In this document: in pieces, positions 45,221 to 53,519 of the stretch | How the letters are laid out: the number at the start of each line of letters is the position of its first letter | Numbering within the stretch: the first letter of the stretch is position 1 | Assembly: GCF_900143025.1 (NCBI RefSeq) | Contig: NZ_FRCT01000002.1 | Coordinates: 248,001-312,000 of the forward strand | Reading direction: 5' to 3' | DNA: 64,000 nucleotides | Source: Ruminococcus flavefaciens | GTDB lineage: Bacteria > Bacillota > Clostridia > Oscillospirales > Ruminococcaceae | Translations under genes and position numbers: made by a program | The notes under the pieces: model-generated | The model's database searches: none | Told to the model about the DNA's origin: nothing | The model's input: only the letters and a program-made list of their open reading frames with translations

Positions 45221-45384
45221 AATATGATCTTCTTAAATAAAAATTATACTTATTTATTTTGTCACGCAGGCCGAAGAAAGTCAATATTTTTATAATAATA
45301 TTTATTTCAACTTAATAATGAATGTTATGTTAGGCGTAAGTTTGATGTTTATTGGAGGCAAAATCAAGTTATTTAATGCGTCGG

Positions 45385-45413
45385 TTGCTCTTTTTTTATT
45401 TCTGTGCTATAAT
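45385..45413 (+). promoter_or_regulatory. Sigma-A promoter of the SDR operon
   Basis: TTGCTC (45385-45390) and TATAAT (45408-45413) have a 17-nt spacer and an extended -10 (TGC). Confidence 0.78.
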
Positions 45414-45444
45414 AAATAAAGAATTTTTCAATCAGGAGGTCAAT

Positions 45445-46149
45445 ATGAAAACAGCTCTTGTAACAGGCGGCTCTGGCGGTATCGGCGCTGCTATCTGCCG
45501 AAGACTTGCTTCGGAAGGGTATTTCGTTTATATAAATTACAACAGCTCAAAAGAAAAAGCTGAGAACCTTGCTTCAGAAATAGGTGGACAAACAATTTGT
45601 TTTGATGTTTCGGATAATAGTGCTGTAAAAATTGCAATTGAATCCATAAGCGATATCGACCTTCTTGTCAATAATGCAGGAGTATCGGAAATAGAGCTTT
45701 TCACTTCAATAAAACAAGAAAATTCTGACAGAATATTGGATATAAACCTGAAAGGCACTTTAAACTGTGCAAGAGCGATACTTCCTCCAATGATTAATAA
45801 GAAAAGCGGAAATATTATTAATATATCATCTATGTGGGGACAGTGTGGAGCTTCCTGCGAAGTTGACTATTCTGCATCAAAAGCAGGAATTATAGGATTT
45901 ACAAAAGCTCTGGCAAAAGAAGTTGCACCTTCCGGGATCAGAGTGAATTGTATAGCTCCAGGATTTATTATGACAGAAATGAACAGCAGATTTTCAAAGG
46001 AAGATCTTGAACTGATACGTGAGGATATCCCTCTTGGCATATTTGGAGAACCGCGGCATATTGCAGATGCTGTTGCTTTTCTTGCGTCAGATCAGGCGGA
46101 ATACATTACAGGTCAGGTATTGGCTGTAAACGGCGGAATGGTTATTTAG
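45445..46149 (+). CDS. Short-chain dehydrogenase/reductase (FabG-like)
   Basis: A 234-aa NAD(P)-dependent oxidoreductase. The Rossmann motif TGGSGGIG is at residues 7-14, NNAG near 80, and the catalytic Ser-Tyr-Lys is in ISSMWG and YSASKAG. The closest type is 3-oxoacyl-ACP reductase, but no fatty-acid genes adjoin, so the substrate is open. The ATG at 45445 has AGGAGGT upstream. It lies 11 nt from the HD-hydrolase gene and is probably co-transcribed with it. Confidence 0.9.
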   Translation: MKTALVTGGSGGIGAAICRRLASEGYFVYINYNSSKEKAENLASEIGGQTICFDVSDNSAVKIAIESISDIDLLVNNAGVSEIELFTSIKQENSDRILDINLKGTLNCARAILPPMINKKSGNIINISSMWGQCGASCEVDYSASKAGIIGFTKALAKEVAPSGIRVNCIAPGFIMTEMNSRFSKEDLELIREDIPLGIFGEPRHIADAVAFLASDQAEYITGQVLAVNGGMVI

Positions 46150-46160
46150 GAGGAAATAAA

Positions 46161-46748
46161 ATGAATGACAGACTGAAAAAGCAGATAGATTTTATACTTG
46201 AAATTGACAAAATGAAAAATCTTTATCGTCAGACATATGTGTTACATGAAGACAGGAAAGAAAATGATGCAGAACACAGCTGGCATCTTGCTATTCTTGC
46301 GTTCCTTCTTGCGGAGTATTCTAACGAAAAAATTGATGTTACCCATGTAATGAAAATGGTGCTTCTCCATGATATCGTTGAAATTGATGCAGGAGATACA
46401 TATTGTTATGATAAAGAAGGAAACAGATCAAAAGCTGAACGCGAAGAGAAAGCGGCTCAACGCATTTTCGGACTTCTTCCTGATGATCAGCGCAAGGAAT
46501 TCTATGAGTTATGGCGCGAATTTGAAAATTCAGAGACAGCAGATTCACGTTTTGCAGCCGTACTCGACCGAATACAGCCACTGCTTCTGAATTATACCAA
46601 AGACGGAATTTCGTGGAAAGAACACGGAATACATAAGCAGCAGGTCTTAGAACGTAATGCTGACTATTTTTCGTCGTCTGATGAACTTTCTGAGCTGATA
46701 AAAAATATTATTGATGATGCAGCTTTAAAGCAATGGCTTAAATCATAA
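46161..46748 (+). CDS. HD-domain hydrolase (YfbR/HDDC2-like)
   Basis: A 195-aa metal-dependent phosphohydrolase. The HD residues are visible in DAEHSWHLA (His), VLLHDIVEIDAGD (His-Asp) and a later Asp in RIQPLLLNY context. It resembles the YfbR/HDDC2 5'-deoxynucleotidase group. It follows the SDR gene by 11 nt with GGAGG before the ATG. Nucleotide substrate is inferred from the family only. Confidence 0.85.
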   Translation: MNDRLKKQIDFILEIDKMKNLYRQTYVLHEDRKENDAEHSWHLAILAFLLAEYSNEKIDVTHVMKMVLLHDIVEIDAGDTYCYDKEGNRSKAEREEKAAQRIFGLLPDDQRKEFYELWREFENSETADSRFAAVLDRIQPLLLNYTKDGISWKEHGIHKQQVLERNADYFSSSDELSELIKNIIDDAALKQWLKS

Positions 46749-46842
46749 ATCGACAAAATGCACAATTTTCGTTATCATTCACAGTACACTATTACTAAAC
46801 CGCTGAATTTCGTGAATAAATGATGACAATTTATCTTAAAAC

Positions 46843-46871
46843 TTGAATTTTTACTTATATTATGCTATATT
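46843..46871 (+). promoter_or_regulatory. Sigma-A promoter of the LTA synthase-like gene
   Basis: TTGAAT (46843-46848) and TATATT (46866-46871) have a 17-nt spacer and an extended -10 (TGC). Confidence 0.7.
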
Positions 46872-46923
46872 AGTAGTGTAAAATTAGATATAAAATAAGA
46901 TTATTATAGAAGGATGATGACTA

Positions 46924-48861
46924 ATGCCAAAGAATTCAATAAAAAGTCCTTCCGATTCTGCTGTTAAAACGGAAGAGACAATTATTAATAAAGTTAAAGA
47001 TCCTATAGAAGCTGCCATTGAACCGGCTGAAGAAAAGAAAACCCGTTTTCCAAGGCTTAAACGGTTCAATGAAAAAAGAGAAGCAAATTCTTTGAAATAC
47101 AGCAAATTCAATCATTTTATAATGATAATTTTTCCGATATTCATTTGCTGTATGGCTGAAATAAACCATTCAAAATATATTTCTTCTTTTGGAAAGCTTA
47201 TAACAGAAAGACCAACAGTTTTTGTGTTCGATCTTATAATCACAACCATTGTTTTTATTTTCCTGCTTGGTATCTTCAAAAAAGGTTGGCTTACAATACT
47301 TGTACACAGTATTATTTTTATGGCACTGAGTACTACGGAGCTATTTAAATACGGAACAAACGGCAATCACCTTATTCTTTCGGATATGAAGCTTGTCAAA
47401 AGCGTAAAGAGCCTTACTTCGTTTGCGTACATAAAAATAACTCCGCAGCTTATCCTGCATTTTGTAATAGCTATTGCGTTTATATATTTAGCGTTTTACT
47501 TCAATCCCAAAATCAACGCTACGCCGCTTCGCAGAGTGACTATGTCCTGTGCTTGTGTTCTTCCGATGGCAGCACTCATAGTTCTCCCCTCATTTTACAA
47601 GCCTGTATATAATGTTTTCAAGCTCGATACGACAGATGCTACAAACGCATTTAAGCTCAATGAAAAATTTGACAAAAATCACTTCCTTGCGTTTCTTGTT
47701 CAGACAGCTTCTGAAAGCTACGCAAACCGTCTTGTAGTACCTGAAAGCTACAGTGAAGAATATATTCAGCAGATAATGAATATCCCTGTTGACACAAATG
47801 AGGACTTTAACGGAGGCAAGAAGCCGAACGTTATCGTTATAATGAGTGAATCATACGCTGATTTCCGCGTTTTCGACCAGCTCAAGGTCGATGATAAATA
47901 TTATAAATACTTCGACAGAGCATCTGCTGAGGGAAAAAGCGGTACAGCGATAACTCCTACATACGCAAGCTGGACTGTTCGTTCTGAATTTGAGCTTCTA
48001 TTCGGTCTCCCTGTAAGAGGAATCAATACACCTAATATGCCGCAGCGTGAACTCGCAGAGAGAGAGCAGCCTGCTCTTGCACAGTACTATAAGAGCTGGG
48101 GATACAATACGATATATGTTCACCCATTCCAGAGCGGATTCTACAGCAGAGCTAAGATATATGGCTACTTCGGATTTGAGAAAATGATCTACCATGATGA
48201 CCAGGAGGGCACAACCGATTTTACTGTTCCTGTTGATCATTTCGGTACTTATGTTGATGATTCATCTGTTTTCAATCAGATACTTTATGAAATAAAGGAG
48301 TCTGACAGACCTATTTATCTCCATACAACAACAATGCAAAATCATCAGCCGTACAATCAGGGAGATGATCCTGATGATGAATTCGGAAATTATCTTACAT
48401 GGATCCAGCATACTAACGAGGGCCTTAACAATTTCCTCTCTGAATTAAAAAAGATAGACGAGCCTACACTTGTATTCTTTGTCGGCGATCACTTCCCTTC
48501 ATTGAGAGGAGAAACAAGTGTTTATAATCAGCTCGGTCTGACAGGTGAAAATTGTTCACCGCTTTATCAGCAGAAGTATTTCTTCTGGAGCAATTATGAT
48601 GCTGATTACTCATACGTTCCAAAGAAAGAAATATCATTCTTCTATATTCCTTACGTTATACTGAACATTATTGATGCTCCGCATGATGCATTTATCGAAA
48701 AAATGAATGGTTTTATGGAAACAGCGCCTGTTTACTCTACTGAGTATAACAACGACATTCCAAGGAATGATGAGCTTGACATTCTTACTATCGACAGAGT
48801 TGTATTAGAGGAGTTTTCACCTTCTCCTATTCCGCCTGAAGAATTATCAACACATGATTAA
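46924..48861 (+). CDS. LTA synthase-family sulfatase (phosphoglycerol transferase)
   Basis: A 645-aa membrane enzyme of the LtaS family, predicted to polymerise or transfer glycerol-phosphate on the outer face of the membrane. About five N-terminal helices occupy residues 60-225. The extracellular sulfatase-type domain begins NVIVIMSESYADF (metal site). The catalytic Thr is in the TYASWTVRSEFELLFG region. Metal ligands FVGDHFPSL are also seen. An unusual N-terminal Lys/Glu-rich cytoplasmic tail of ~60 residues precedes the first helix. AGAAGGATG lies upstream of the ATG. Confidence 0.88.
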   Translation: MPKNSIKSPSDSAVKTEETIINKVKDPIEAAIEPAEEKKTRFPRLKRFNEKREANSLKYSKFNHFIMIIFPIFICCMAEINHSKYISSFGKLITERPTVFVFDLIITTIVFIFLLGIFKKGWLTILVHSIIFMALSTTELFKYGTNGNHLILSDMKLVKSVKSLTSFAYIKITPQLILHFVIAIAFIYLAFYFNPKINATPLRRVTMSCACVLPMAALIVLPSFYKPVYNVFKLDTTDATNAFKLNEKFDKNHFLAFLVQTASESYANRLVVPESYSEEYIQQIMNIPVDTNEDFNGGKKPNVIVIMSESYADFRVFDQLKVDDKYYKYFDRASAEGKSGTAITPTYASWTVRSEFELLFGLPVRGINTPNMPQRELAEREQPALAQYYKSWGYNTIYVHPFQSGFYSRAKIYGYFGFEKMIYHDDQEGTTDFTVPVDHFGTYVDDSSVFNQILYEIKESDRPIYLHTTTMQNHQPYNQGDDPDDEFGNYLTWIQHTNEGLNNFLSELKKIDEPTLVFFVGDHFPSLRGETSVYNQLGLTGENCSPLYQQKYFFWSNYDADYSYVPKKEISFFYIPYVILNIIDAPHDAFIEKMNGFMETAPVYSTEYNNDIPRNDELDILTIDRVVLEEFSPSPIPPEELSTHD

Positions 48862-48870
48862 GGAGTCAAT

Positions 48871-49260
48871 ATGAAAGAATTAACCAAAGGTATAACAGGC
48901 ATATCTGAACTTACAGTTTCTAAGAATGAGCTTGCTGTTAATGTTGGCAGCGGCAGTCTTGAAATACTCGCCACACCTGTAATGGTAATGCTTATGGAAA
49001 AGGCAGCCTGTGCTTGTATTTCAGATTTTCTTGAAGGTGATGAAACAACTGTCGGAACTGAAATAAATGTAAAACACATTTCCGCTACCCCAAAAGACAT
49101 GAAGGTTTGTGCTGAAGCTGAGCTTCTGGAGGTAAACGGACGAGAACTTGTGTTTTCTGTAAAGGCGTATGATGAAGCCGGAGATATTGGCGAAGGAATC
49201 CATAAAAGATTTGTTGTTTATGGTGAAAAATTCACTGCAAAAGCCAATTCAAAATTATAA
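48871..49260 (+). CDS. FlK-type hotdog thioesterase
   Basis: A 129-aa acyl-CoA thioesterase of the FlK (fluoroacetyl-CoA thioesterase) group. Family marks are LATPVMVMLMEKAACACI, VGTEINVKHISATPKDMKV and IGEGIHKRFVV. The usual catalytic Thr/Ser, Glu and His positions (T in LATP, E in MEKAA, H in VKHIS) are present. It follows the LtaS-like gene by 9 nt and shares its terminator. The physiological acyl-CoA is unknown. Confidence 0.85.
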   Translation: MKELTKGITGISELTVSKNELAVNVGSGSLEILATPVMVMLMEKAACACISDFLEGDETTVGTEINVKHISATPKDMKVCAEAELLEVNGRELVFSVKAYDEAGDIGEGIHKRFVVYGEKFTAKANSKL

Positions 49261-49264
49261 AACG

Positions 49265-49300
49265 AAAGCTTCCGCTATAAGAAAGCGGAAGCTTTTTTTG
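49265..49300 (+). terminator. Terminator after the FlK-type thioesterase
   Basis: A 12-bp stem (49265-49276 with 49284-49295) is followed by T7. Confidence 0.9.
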
Positions 49301-49306
49301 TATTAA

Positions 49307-49334
49307 AAAGCCTCTTGTATTGCTCAAGAGGCTT
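49307..49334 (-). terminator. Terminator of the HtrA gene
   Basis: An 11-bp stem (49307-49317 with 49324-49334) is followed on the minus strand by TTTTTAATA. Confidence 0.8.
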
Positions 49335-49353
49335 TGTCATATTTATTTAATCA

Positions 49354-50781
49354 TTATGTCCCTTCCTTAGGATTATCAATGATAGCTTTCTGTTCCTGGA
49401 GGGTTACTTTTATCTTTACATCTCTTCCGTCACGAGAAACTGTAAGAGTTATCACATCTCCAGCCTTGTACTTATTCTTTACTTCATTGAATTCCTTGGC
49501 TGTTGTCACGGTTTCGCCTTCAATATCAATTATAACATCGCCGACTTTAAGTCCTGCAAGATCAGCTGCACTTCCCTCCTGGATAGCTCTTACAAGAACA
49601 CCCATCGGAATATTATAAAAACGTGCCTGTATTTCATCAATGTCCGTTGTATTTATACCTATCTGAGGTCTACCTGTAACATATCTGTAATTGATGAGGT
49701 CATCAATAATGACCTTTGCTTCCTTCATCGGGATAGCAAAGCAAAGACCTTCGACGCTTGCTGAACTGCTGCTGTAGCTTGATGACATCTTTGCAGAATT
49801 AATACCTATGACCTGTCCGCAGCTGTTAAGAAGCGGTCCGCCGGAATTACCGCTGTTTATAGCAGCATCTGTCTGTATCAGATTCATCTTTTTTTCGTTT
49901 ATATCAATTTTTCTGTTTAATGCAGAAACAATACCGCTGGTAACGGTTCCAAAAAGATCAAAGCCAAGAGGGTTTCCTACAGCAATAACAAGTTCTCCGA
50001 CCCGCAGCTCATCGCTATCACCCAGGACAGCAGGTTTAAGTCCTTTTTCATTAACCTTCAGAACAGCAATATCTGTATCAGGATCAAAAGCAACGATGTT
50101 AGCTTCGTGTTCTGTTTCATCACTAAAAAGCACAGAAACCTCTATAGCCTTTCCGGCATTGTACTGTGTATCGTATACAACATGAGAATTAGTTACAATG
50201 TATCCGTCCTCTGAAATTATAAAACCTGTACCTGTAGCTATTGCCTGACGCATAACAGGCTGAGTGTTCCAGCCCCACATACTAAAGGACTGCTGCTGTT
50301 CAAATTCAAAGGTGGAAGCAACGCCTACTACAGAAGGCATTATAGAATCTACAATATCAGGAAGAGGCTTTGCGTCGGTACGAGATGCAAGCTCGATAAG
50401 GCTTGGAAGCTCCTCTATCTTTTTATCAGTCTGCTCTATCTCTTTTGAAACAGATTTAGCAGACGGATCACCTGACAGTTCTACAAGCTCTTCCCTTGTA
50501 TCACTGAGAAATTTATAAATCTGAACAGTTCCCGCGCCCAATATTATAACAGCGAGAACAGCTGCGGCACCTTTCATAAGTAAGTGGATATTTTTATTGC
50601 ACTTCTTTTTGGAGTTTTCGGAAGTATATGAATATGAGCCTGAATTTGAATCCGAATTAAATCTGACTTCGCTGCTCTTACTGCCAATTATATCATCAGA
50701 ACTATCTTTACGAGAATAATTATCGTTACTTAACAAATCATTTTTATCCAAATTATTGTTATCATTATAATTCTCTGGCAT
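49354..50781 (-). CDS. HtrA/DegP-type serine protease with PDZ domain
   Basis: A 475-aa membrane-anchored surface protease. An Asn/Ser/Asp-rich cytoplasmic N terminus (~65 aa) precedes one membrane helix (LMKGAAAVLAVIILGAG). The trypsin-like triad is His in VTNSHVVYD, Asp in DPDTDIAVLKV and Ser in NSGNSGGPLL. One PDZ domain (LAGLKVGDVIIDIEG) ends the protein. The ATG at 50781 follows AAGGAAG; a longer start adds six residues. The start is about 110 nt downstream of the large RNA's terminator. A candidate promoter (TTGTTT, 17 nt, TAAAAT) overlaps that terminator's T-tail. Confidence 0.93.
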   Translation of the reverse strand: MPENYNDNNNLDKNDLLSNDNYSRKDSSDDIIGSKSSEVRFNSDSNSGSYSYTSENSKKKCNKNIHLLMKGAAAVLAVIILGAGTVQIYKFLSDTREELVELSGDPSAKSVSKEIEQTDKKIEELPSLIELASRTDAKPLPDIVDSIMPSVVGVASTFEFEQQQSFSMWGWNTQPVMRQAIATGTGFIISEDGYIVTNSHVVYDTQYNAGKAIEVSVLFSDETEHEANIVAFDPDTDIAVLKVNEKGLKPAVLGDSDELRVGELVIAVGNPLGFDLFGTVTSGIVSALNRKIDINEKKMNLIQTDAAINSGNSGGPLLNSCGQVIGINSAKMSSSYSSSSASVEGLCFAIPMKEAKVIIDDLINYRYVTGRPQIGINTTDIDEIQARFYNIPMGVLVRAIQEGSAADLAGLKVGDVIIDIEGETVTTAKEFNEVKNKYKAGDVITLTVSRDGRDVKIKVTLQEQKAIIDNPKEGT

Positions 50782-50889
50782 ATTGTTCTTCCTTCCCATA
50801 CTTATTCATTATATACTATTATAAGCAGTTTTGTGATAAATATATGATAACATACGGAAAAATCAGATTTTACCATAAAATTATATTTA

Positions 50890-51526
50890 AAACAAAAGCC
50901 CCGACATAATGTCGGGGCCGTAATTATTCTATTTTACTTTTAAGCGACTTTCATCACTTGGCTAAATTACCCTTTGGACTCACCCTTTCGGATCAGATTT
51001 TAAATGTGTACCTATTTTTCATATGCACATCATTCCTTTAATAAAAGTAATCAAGCAATGTAAAAATTCTCCATTGGAATCACCTATAAATTGTATTTTT
51101 TTCGGTATCGCTACATCCGATCCGAATATTCTGCAATTTCATTAAGTAATAACCTATTTTCTCATTGGACTCGTCCTTTACTAAAAGATTTTTCGCAATA
51201 TATCTAAAGACTCATTGTCGAAATTTCAGATAATCTGTATTCAAACTGAGTTTAGACATGAAGCCGTTTAAAACAGCAATACGTCAGCCTTGTGAATCGA
51301 ACTTAAAGCATTTTTGAACTTTTATCAATGGAACAAGCCTTTCAGCCTAAATTCCCTCTTACTTCGTTCTTTTCACTCAGCAAGCCCGCCGGCTTCACGC
51401 TGCTGTCTTAACGTTTCTTCCATCGGACTCACTCTCCCTTCCGCGTATAATCATTTACATTGAGGCTCACGCCTCAGTCCAAGTAAATTCAGCTTGGAGT
51501 TTCCTTTCGGTCTCTCCTTTTCCTTG
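50890..51526 (-). ncRNA. Large (~630 nt) structured noncoding RNA, family not recognised
   Basis: A minus-strand transcript is bounded by a near-consensus promoter (51532-51560) and a strong terminator (50891-50918), with no credible ORF. Nested helices are visible: 51461-51476 (6 bp, GNRA loop GUGA) inside ATTTAC/GTAAAT (51453-51458 with 51483-51488); 51378-51402; 51203-51256 (10 bp around an inner CAGA/TCTG hairpin); 51101-51126 (9 bp); and 50942-50959 (6 bp). CCGAAAGG GNRA caps occur twice. A motif like GTGAGTCCAATGG recurs five or six times at roughly 90-nt spacing. It does not show RNase P, tmRNA or SRP RNA core motifs. OLE- or ROOL-type large RNAs are possible relatives. Confidence 0.75.
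50891..50918 (-). terminator. Terminator of the large structured RNA
   Basis: A 9-bp GC-rich stem GCCCCGACA/TGTCGGGGC (50898-50906 with 50910-50918) is followed on the minus strand by TTTTGTTTT. No ORF on the minus strand ends here, so it closes a noncoding transcript. Confidence 0.88.
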
Positions 51527-51531
51527 ATTAT

Positions 51532-51560
51532 ATAATACCACATCTTATGTAAAATGTCAA
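51532..51560 (-). promoter_or_regulatory. Promoter of the large structured RNA
   Basis: On the minus strand, TTGACA (51560-51555) and TATTAT (51537-51532) have a 17-nt spacer and an extended -10 (TGG). Confidence 0.85.
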
Positions 51561-51669
51561 TAGAATTCTATTAACTTTAAATAAAAAATAGTGCATTTCA
51601 GCATATACAACAAAGCAACGAACGTTTGATTGTGCATTTTTACCTTTGTAATTATATTACTATTTCCTC

Positions 51670-51698
51670 TTGATTTTTCAGCAGAAATAGTGTATAAT
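51670..51698 (+). promoter_or_regulatory. Sigma-A promoter of the DUF1292 gene
   Basis: TTGATT (51670-51675) and TATAAT (51693-51698) have a 17-nt spacer. Confidence 0.8.
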
Positions 51699-51737
51699 AT
51701 ATTTATCAAAAGGCGTACGCCGGAATGGAGAATTATT

Positions 51738-52028
51738 ATGTCAGAAATGAACGAATACACCCCGGATCTCTTTGAACTGATCGACGAGGAGGGAAATAAA
51801 AAACAGTTTGAGCTTTTTGACGTTGCTGAGATAAACGGAGAGCAGTATTATGCTATGCTTCCTGCTATTGAAGATGATGATTTTCTTAATTCCGACTGTG
51901 ATCTCGTTATTCTTAAATCAATTGAAGAGGACGGCGAAGAAATTCTCGCTTCTATTGATGATGATGACGAATTCGAATCCATTTCTAAATTTTTCCTTGA
52001 AAGATTACAGGATGCTTTTGAAGAATAA
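51738..52028 (+). CDS. DUF1292 family protein
   Basis: A 96-aa very acidic protein matching DUF1292: a beta-rich core (FELIDEEGNKKQFELFDVAEINGEQYYAM, in pieces) and a Asp/Glu-rich C-terminal part. In many Firmicutes it lies near alaS/ruvX, but here it stands alone between two noncoding RNA genes. The ATG at 51738 follows AATGGAGAA. Function is unknown. Confidence 0.88.
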   Translation: MSEMNEYTPDLFELIDEEGNKKQFELFDVAEINGEQYYAMLPAIEDDDFLNSDCDLVILKSIEEDGEEILASIDDDDEFESISKFFLERLQDAFEE

Positions 52029-52067
52029 AAAATTTCATATTTTAATGATTTTACATAAAAATCCTAT

Positions 52068-52096
52068 TGATTTTTTGAATTCTTTGTGATATAATA
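52068..52096 (+). promoter_or_regulatory. Sigma-A promoter of 6S RNA
   Basis: TTGATT (52068-52073) and TATAAT (52091-52096) have a 17-nt spacer. Confidence 0.8.
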
Positions 52097-52102
52097 TATA
52101 CA

Positions 52103-52300
52103 GTAAAGAAAAATTTCTGCCTTGTTCGGGTAATTATAGTTTTTATAATCCAACACATAATCCTAGGGAATTCGACTCCGTATGTGGACTGCAGACCTCC
52201 CGCCCTGCGGAAGAAGGGAGCGAGAAGCATAAGGGCGTTTACCCACCTGCTTCGTGCGGGTTTTATGCACTATATGACGGCAAGGCGGATTTTTATAACA
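52103..52300 (+). ncRNA. ssrS: 6S RNA (probable)
   Basis: A ~195-nt ORF-free transcript with its own promoter. The two ends form a closing stem (CTGCCTTG near 52118-52125 with CAAGGCGG near 52281-52288, one G-U). Features shared with E. coli 6S include the ...TATGTGG...CTGC arm, the GAGAAGC-TAA segment and the downstream CACCT-loop-GGGTT hairpin (here CCACCTGC-TTCG-TGCGGGTT). 6S RNA mimics an open promoter and sequesters the sigma-A holoenzyme in stationary phase. The exact ends are uncertain. The next terminator is at 52311-52347. Confidence 0.75.
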
Positions 52301-52310
52301 TTTTATAATC

Positions 52311-52347
52311 AAAAAAGCCTGAAAGCAATTCGCTTTCAGGCTTTTTG
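52311..52347. terminator. Bidirectional terminator between 6S RNA and the hydrolase gene
   Basis: An 11-bp stem (52316-52326 with 52332-52342) has A5 on the left and T5 on the right. Confidence 0.88.
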
Positions 52348-52351
52348 TATG

Positions 52352-53386
52352 TTATGCAGCTTCCTGCTGTTTTATATCGTTAGTTTTCCATTTCTGTATT
52401 TCTTCGATCAATCCATCAAGATTTGTGAAATGGAGATAATGCTCACCCTTTATAACCGTTACCTTGCTGTTAGGATTTGTGACAACATCTCTGTGTATCT
52501 GCTCCCATGAAGACATACTATCAACATTAGATTTTGCAAGAACATAAAGAACCGGGATCTGCGGCGGAAATTTCATATCATAGCATTTATCCATATTATC
52601 CGGAAGTTCATTCATCTCGTCCATTTGTGTATCCGTAAGAGACGCTGTACAGTAAAGTGCAAGTGCCTTTTCTCTGTCATCTTTTGTAAGTGTTGGTATC
52701 TGCTTCATATATTCATCAAATGAAAGTTCCGTAATCAGACGCTCAATACCTGTTTTAACAAAAGCTACTCTTACTATTTTATATAGTATTCTTGTATTTT
52801 TCGGTTTGGCTATCCATATTGCATCATCTGACTGATGCGGCAGTGAAGCATCTATTCCGATAAAAGCTTCAACTTCATCAGTGTACTGATTAGCATAATA
52901 TAAGCTGTACAGTCCTGCTATTGAGTGACCAATTATAGTATACTTGTCGTAATCAAGATACTGCATAAGCTCGTGAAGTTCTTCGCAGTAATTCTCTACA
53001 GTTCGCTTTCTTTTTGTTCCGTCACTTAGTCCTACGCCTAACGGGTCAACGATTATAATTTTGTAATCATCTTTAAGTCTGTCTGCGAAAGCATCGAATT
53101 CATAATGTGCTGTACTACAGCCGTATCCTGGGAGAACAATTGCCACATCATCGGATTTGCTGTCATAGAAGGTATAGTTAATTCTGTCCCCTGATGATGT
53201 AGTAAAATACTCGCCATAGGCATTTTCAAATATCTTCCTGTCACTTTTGCATTTGAAATAATGCCTTATGGTCAATATCACAACTGCAACAAGTATGATA
53301 AGGAACAGTATTCCGAAAAATTTAAGTATTTTTCTGCCTATTCTGCGAGGTTTCTTTTCTTTGATCGTAGTTTCGTTATTATTCAT
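52352..53386 (-). CDS. Membrane-anchored alpha/beta hydrolase
   Basis: A 344-aa protein with an N-terminal membrane helix (about residues 20-42) and an extracytoplasmic alpha/beta-hydrolase domain. The nucleophile elbow is GHSIAG, an oxyanion loop is LPGYGCS, and the catalytic His is probably in KGEHYLHF. The substrate is unknown. AAAGGAGA precedes the ATG. It is monocistronic: its promoter is at 53421-53450 and its end meets the 6S terminator. Confidence 0.85.
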   Translation of the reverse strand: MNNNETTIKEKKPRRIGRKILKFFGILFLIILVAVVILTIRHYFKCKSDRKIFENAYGEYFTTSSGDRINYTFYDSKSDDVAIVLPGYGCSTAHYEFDAFADRLKDDYKIIIVDPLGVGLSDGTKRKRTVENYCEELHELMQYLDYDKYTIIGHSIAGLYSLYYANQYTDEVEAFIGIDASLPHQSDDAIWIAKPKNTRILYKIVRVAFVKTGIERLITELSFDEYMKQIPTLTKDDREKALALYCTASLTDTQMDEMNELPDNMDKCYDMKFPPQIPVLYVLAKSNVDSMSSWEQIHRDVVTNPNSKVTVIKGEHYLHFTNLDGLIEEIQKWKTNDIKQQEAA

Positions 53387-53420
53387 TTAAATTCTCCTTT
53401 TTTCGACATTTCAGGATTTT

Positions 53421-53450
53421 ATTATACATCAAAGGATATTAATTTGTCAA
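53421..53450 (-). promoter_or_regulatory. Promoter of the alpha/beta hydrolase gene
   Basis: On the minus strand, TTGACA (53450-53445) and TATAAT (53426-53421) have an 18-nt spacer. Confidence 0.75.
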
Positions 53451-53462
53451 TTATAAAAAAAT

Positions 53463-53491
53463 AATACCTCTGACTGTACATCAGAGGTATT
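53463..53491 (-). terminator. Terminator of nrdD-nrdG
   Basis: An 11-bp stem (53463-53473 with 53481-53491) has a T-rich tail on the minus strand. Confidence 0.85.
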
Positions 53492-53519
53492 TATTCTTAT
53501 TTATGAATTATCAAAGAAA

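Noticed and set aside
50969-51439. CRISPR array suggested by the ~90-nt periodic motif
   Set aside because: The copies are short, degenerate and irregularly spaced, with helices between them; CRISPR repeats would be near-identical, and no cas genes are present.
50890-51526. RNase P RNA or tmRNA at the large-RNA locus
   Set aside because: I looked for the RNase P core (GAGGAAAGTCC-type and ACAGAA-type elements) and tmRNA ends (including a T-arm with CCA) and did not find them; only a weak GTTCGATTC resemblance to a T-loop lacks a matching stem.
51630-51737. An N-terminal extension of the DUF1292 protein
   Set aside because: The upstream codons run through the promoter, and a good ribosome site sits just before the ATG at 51738.
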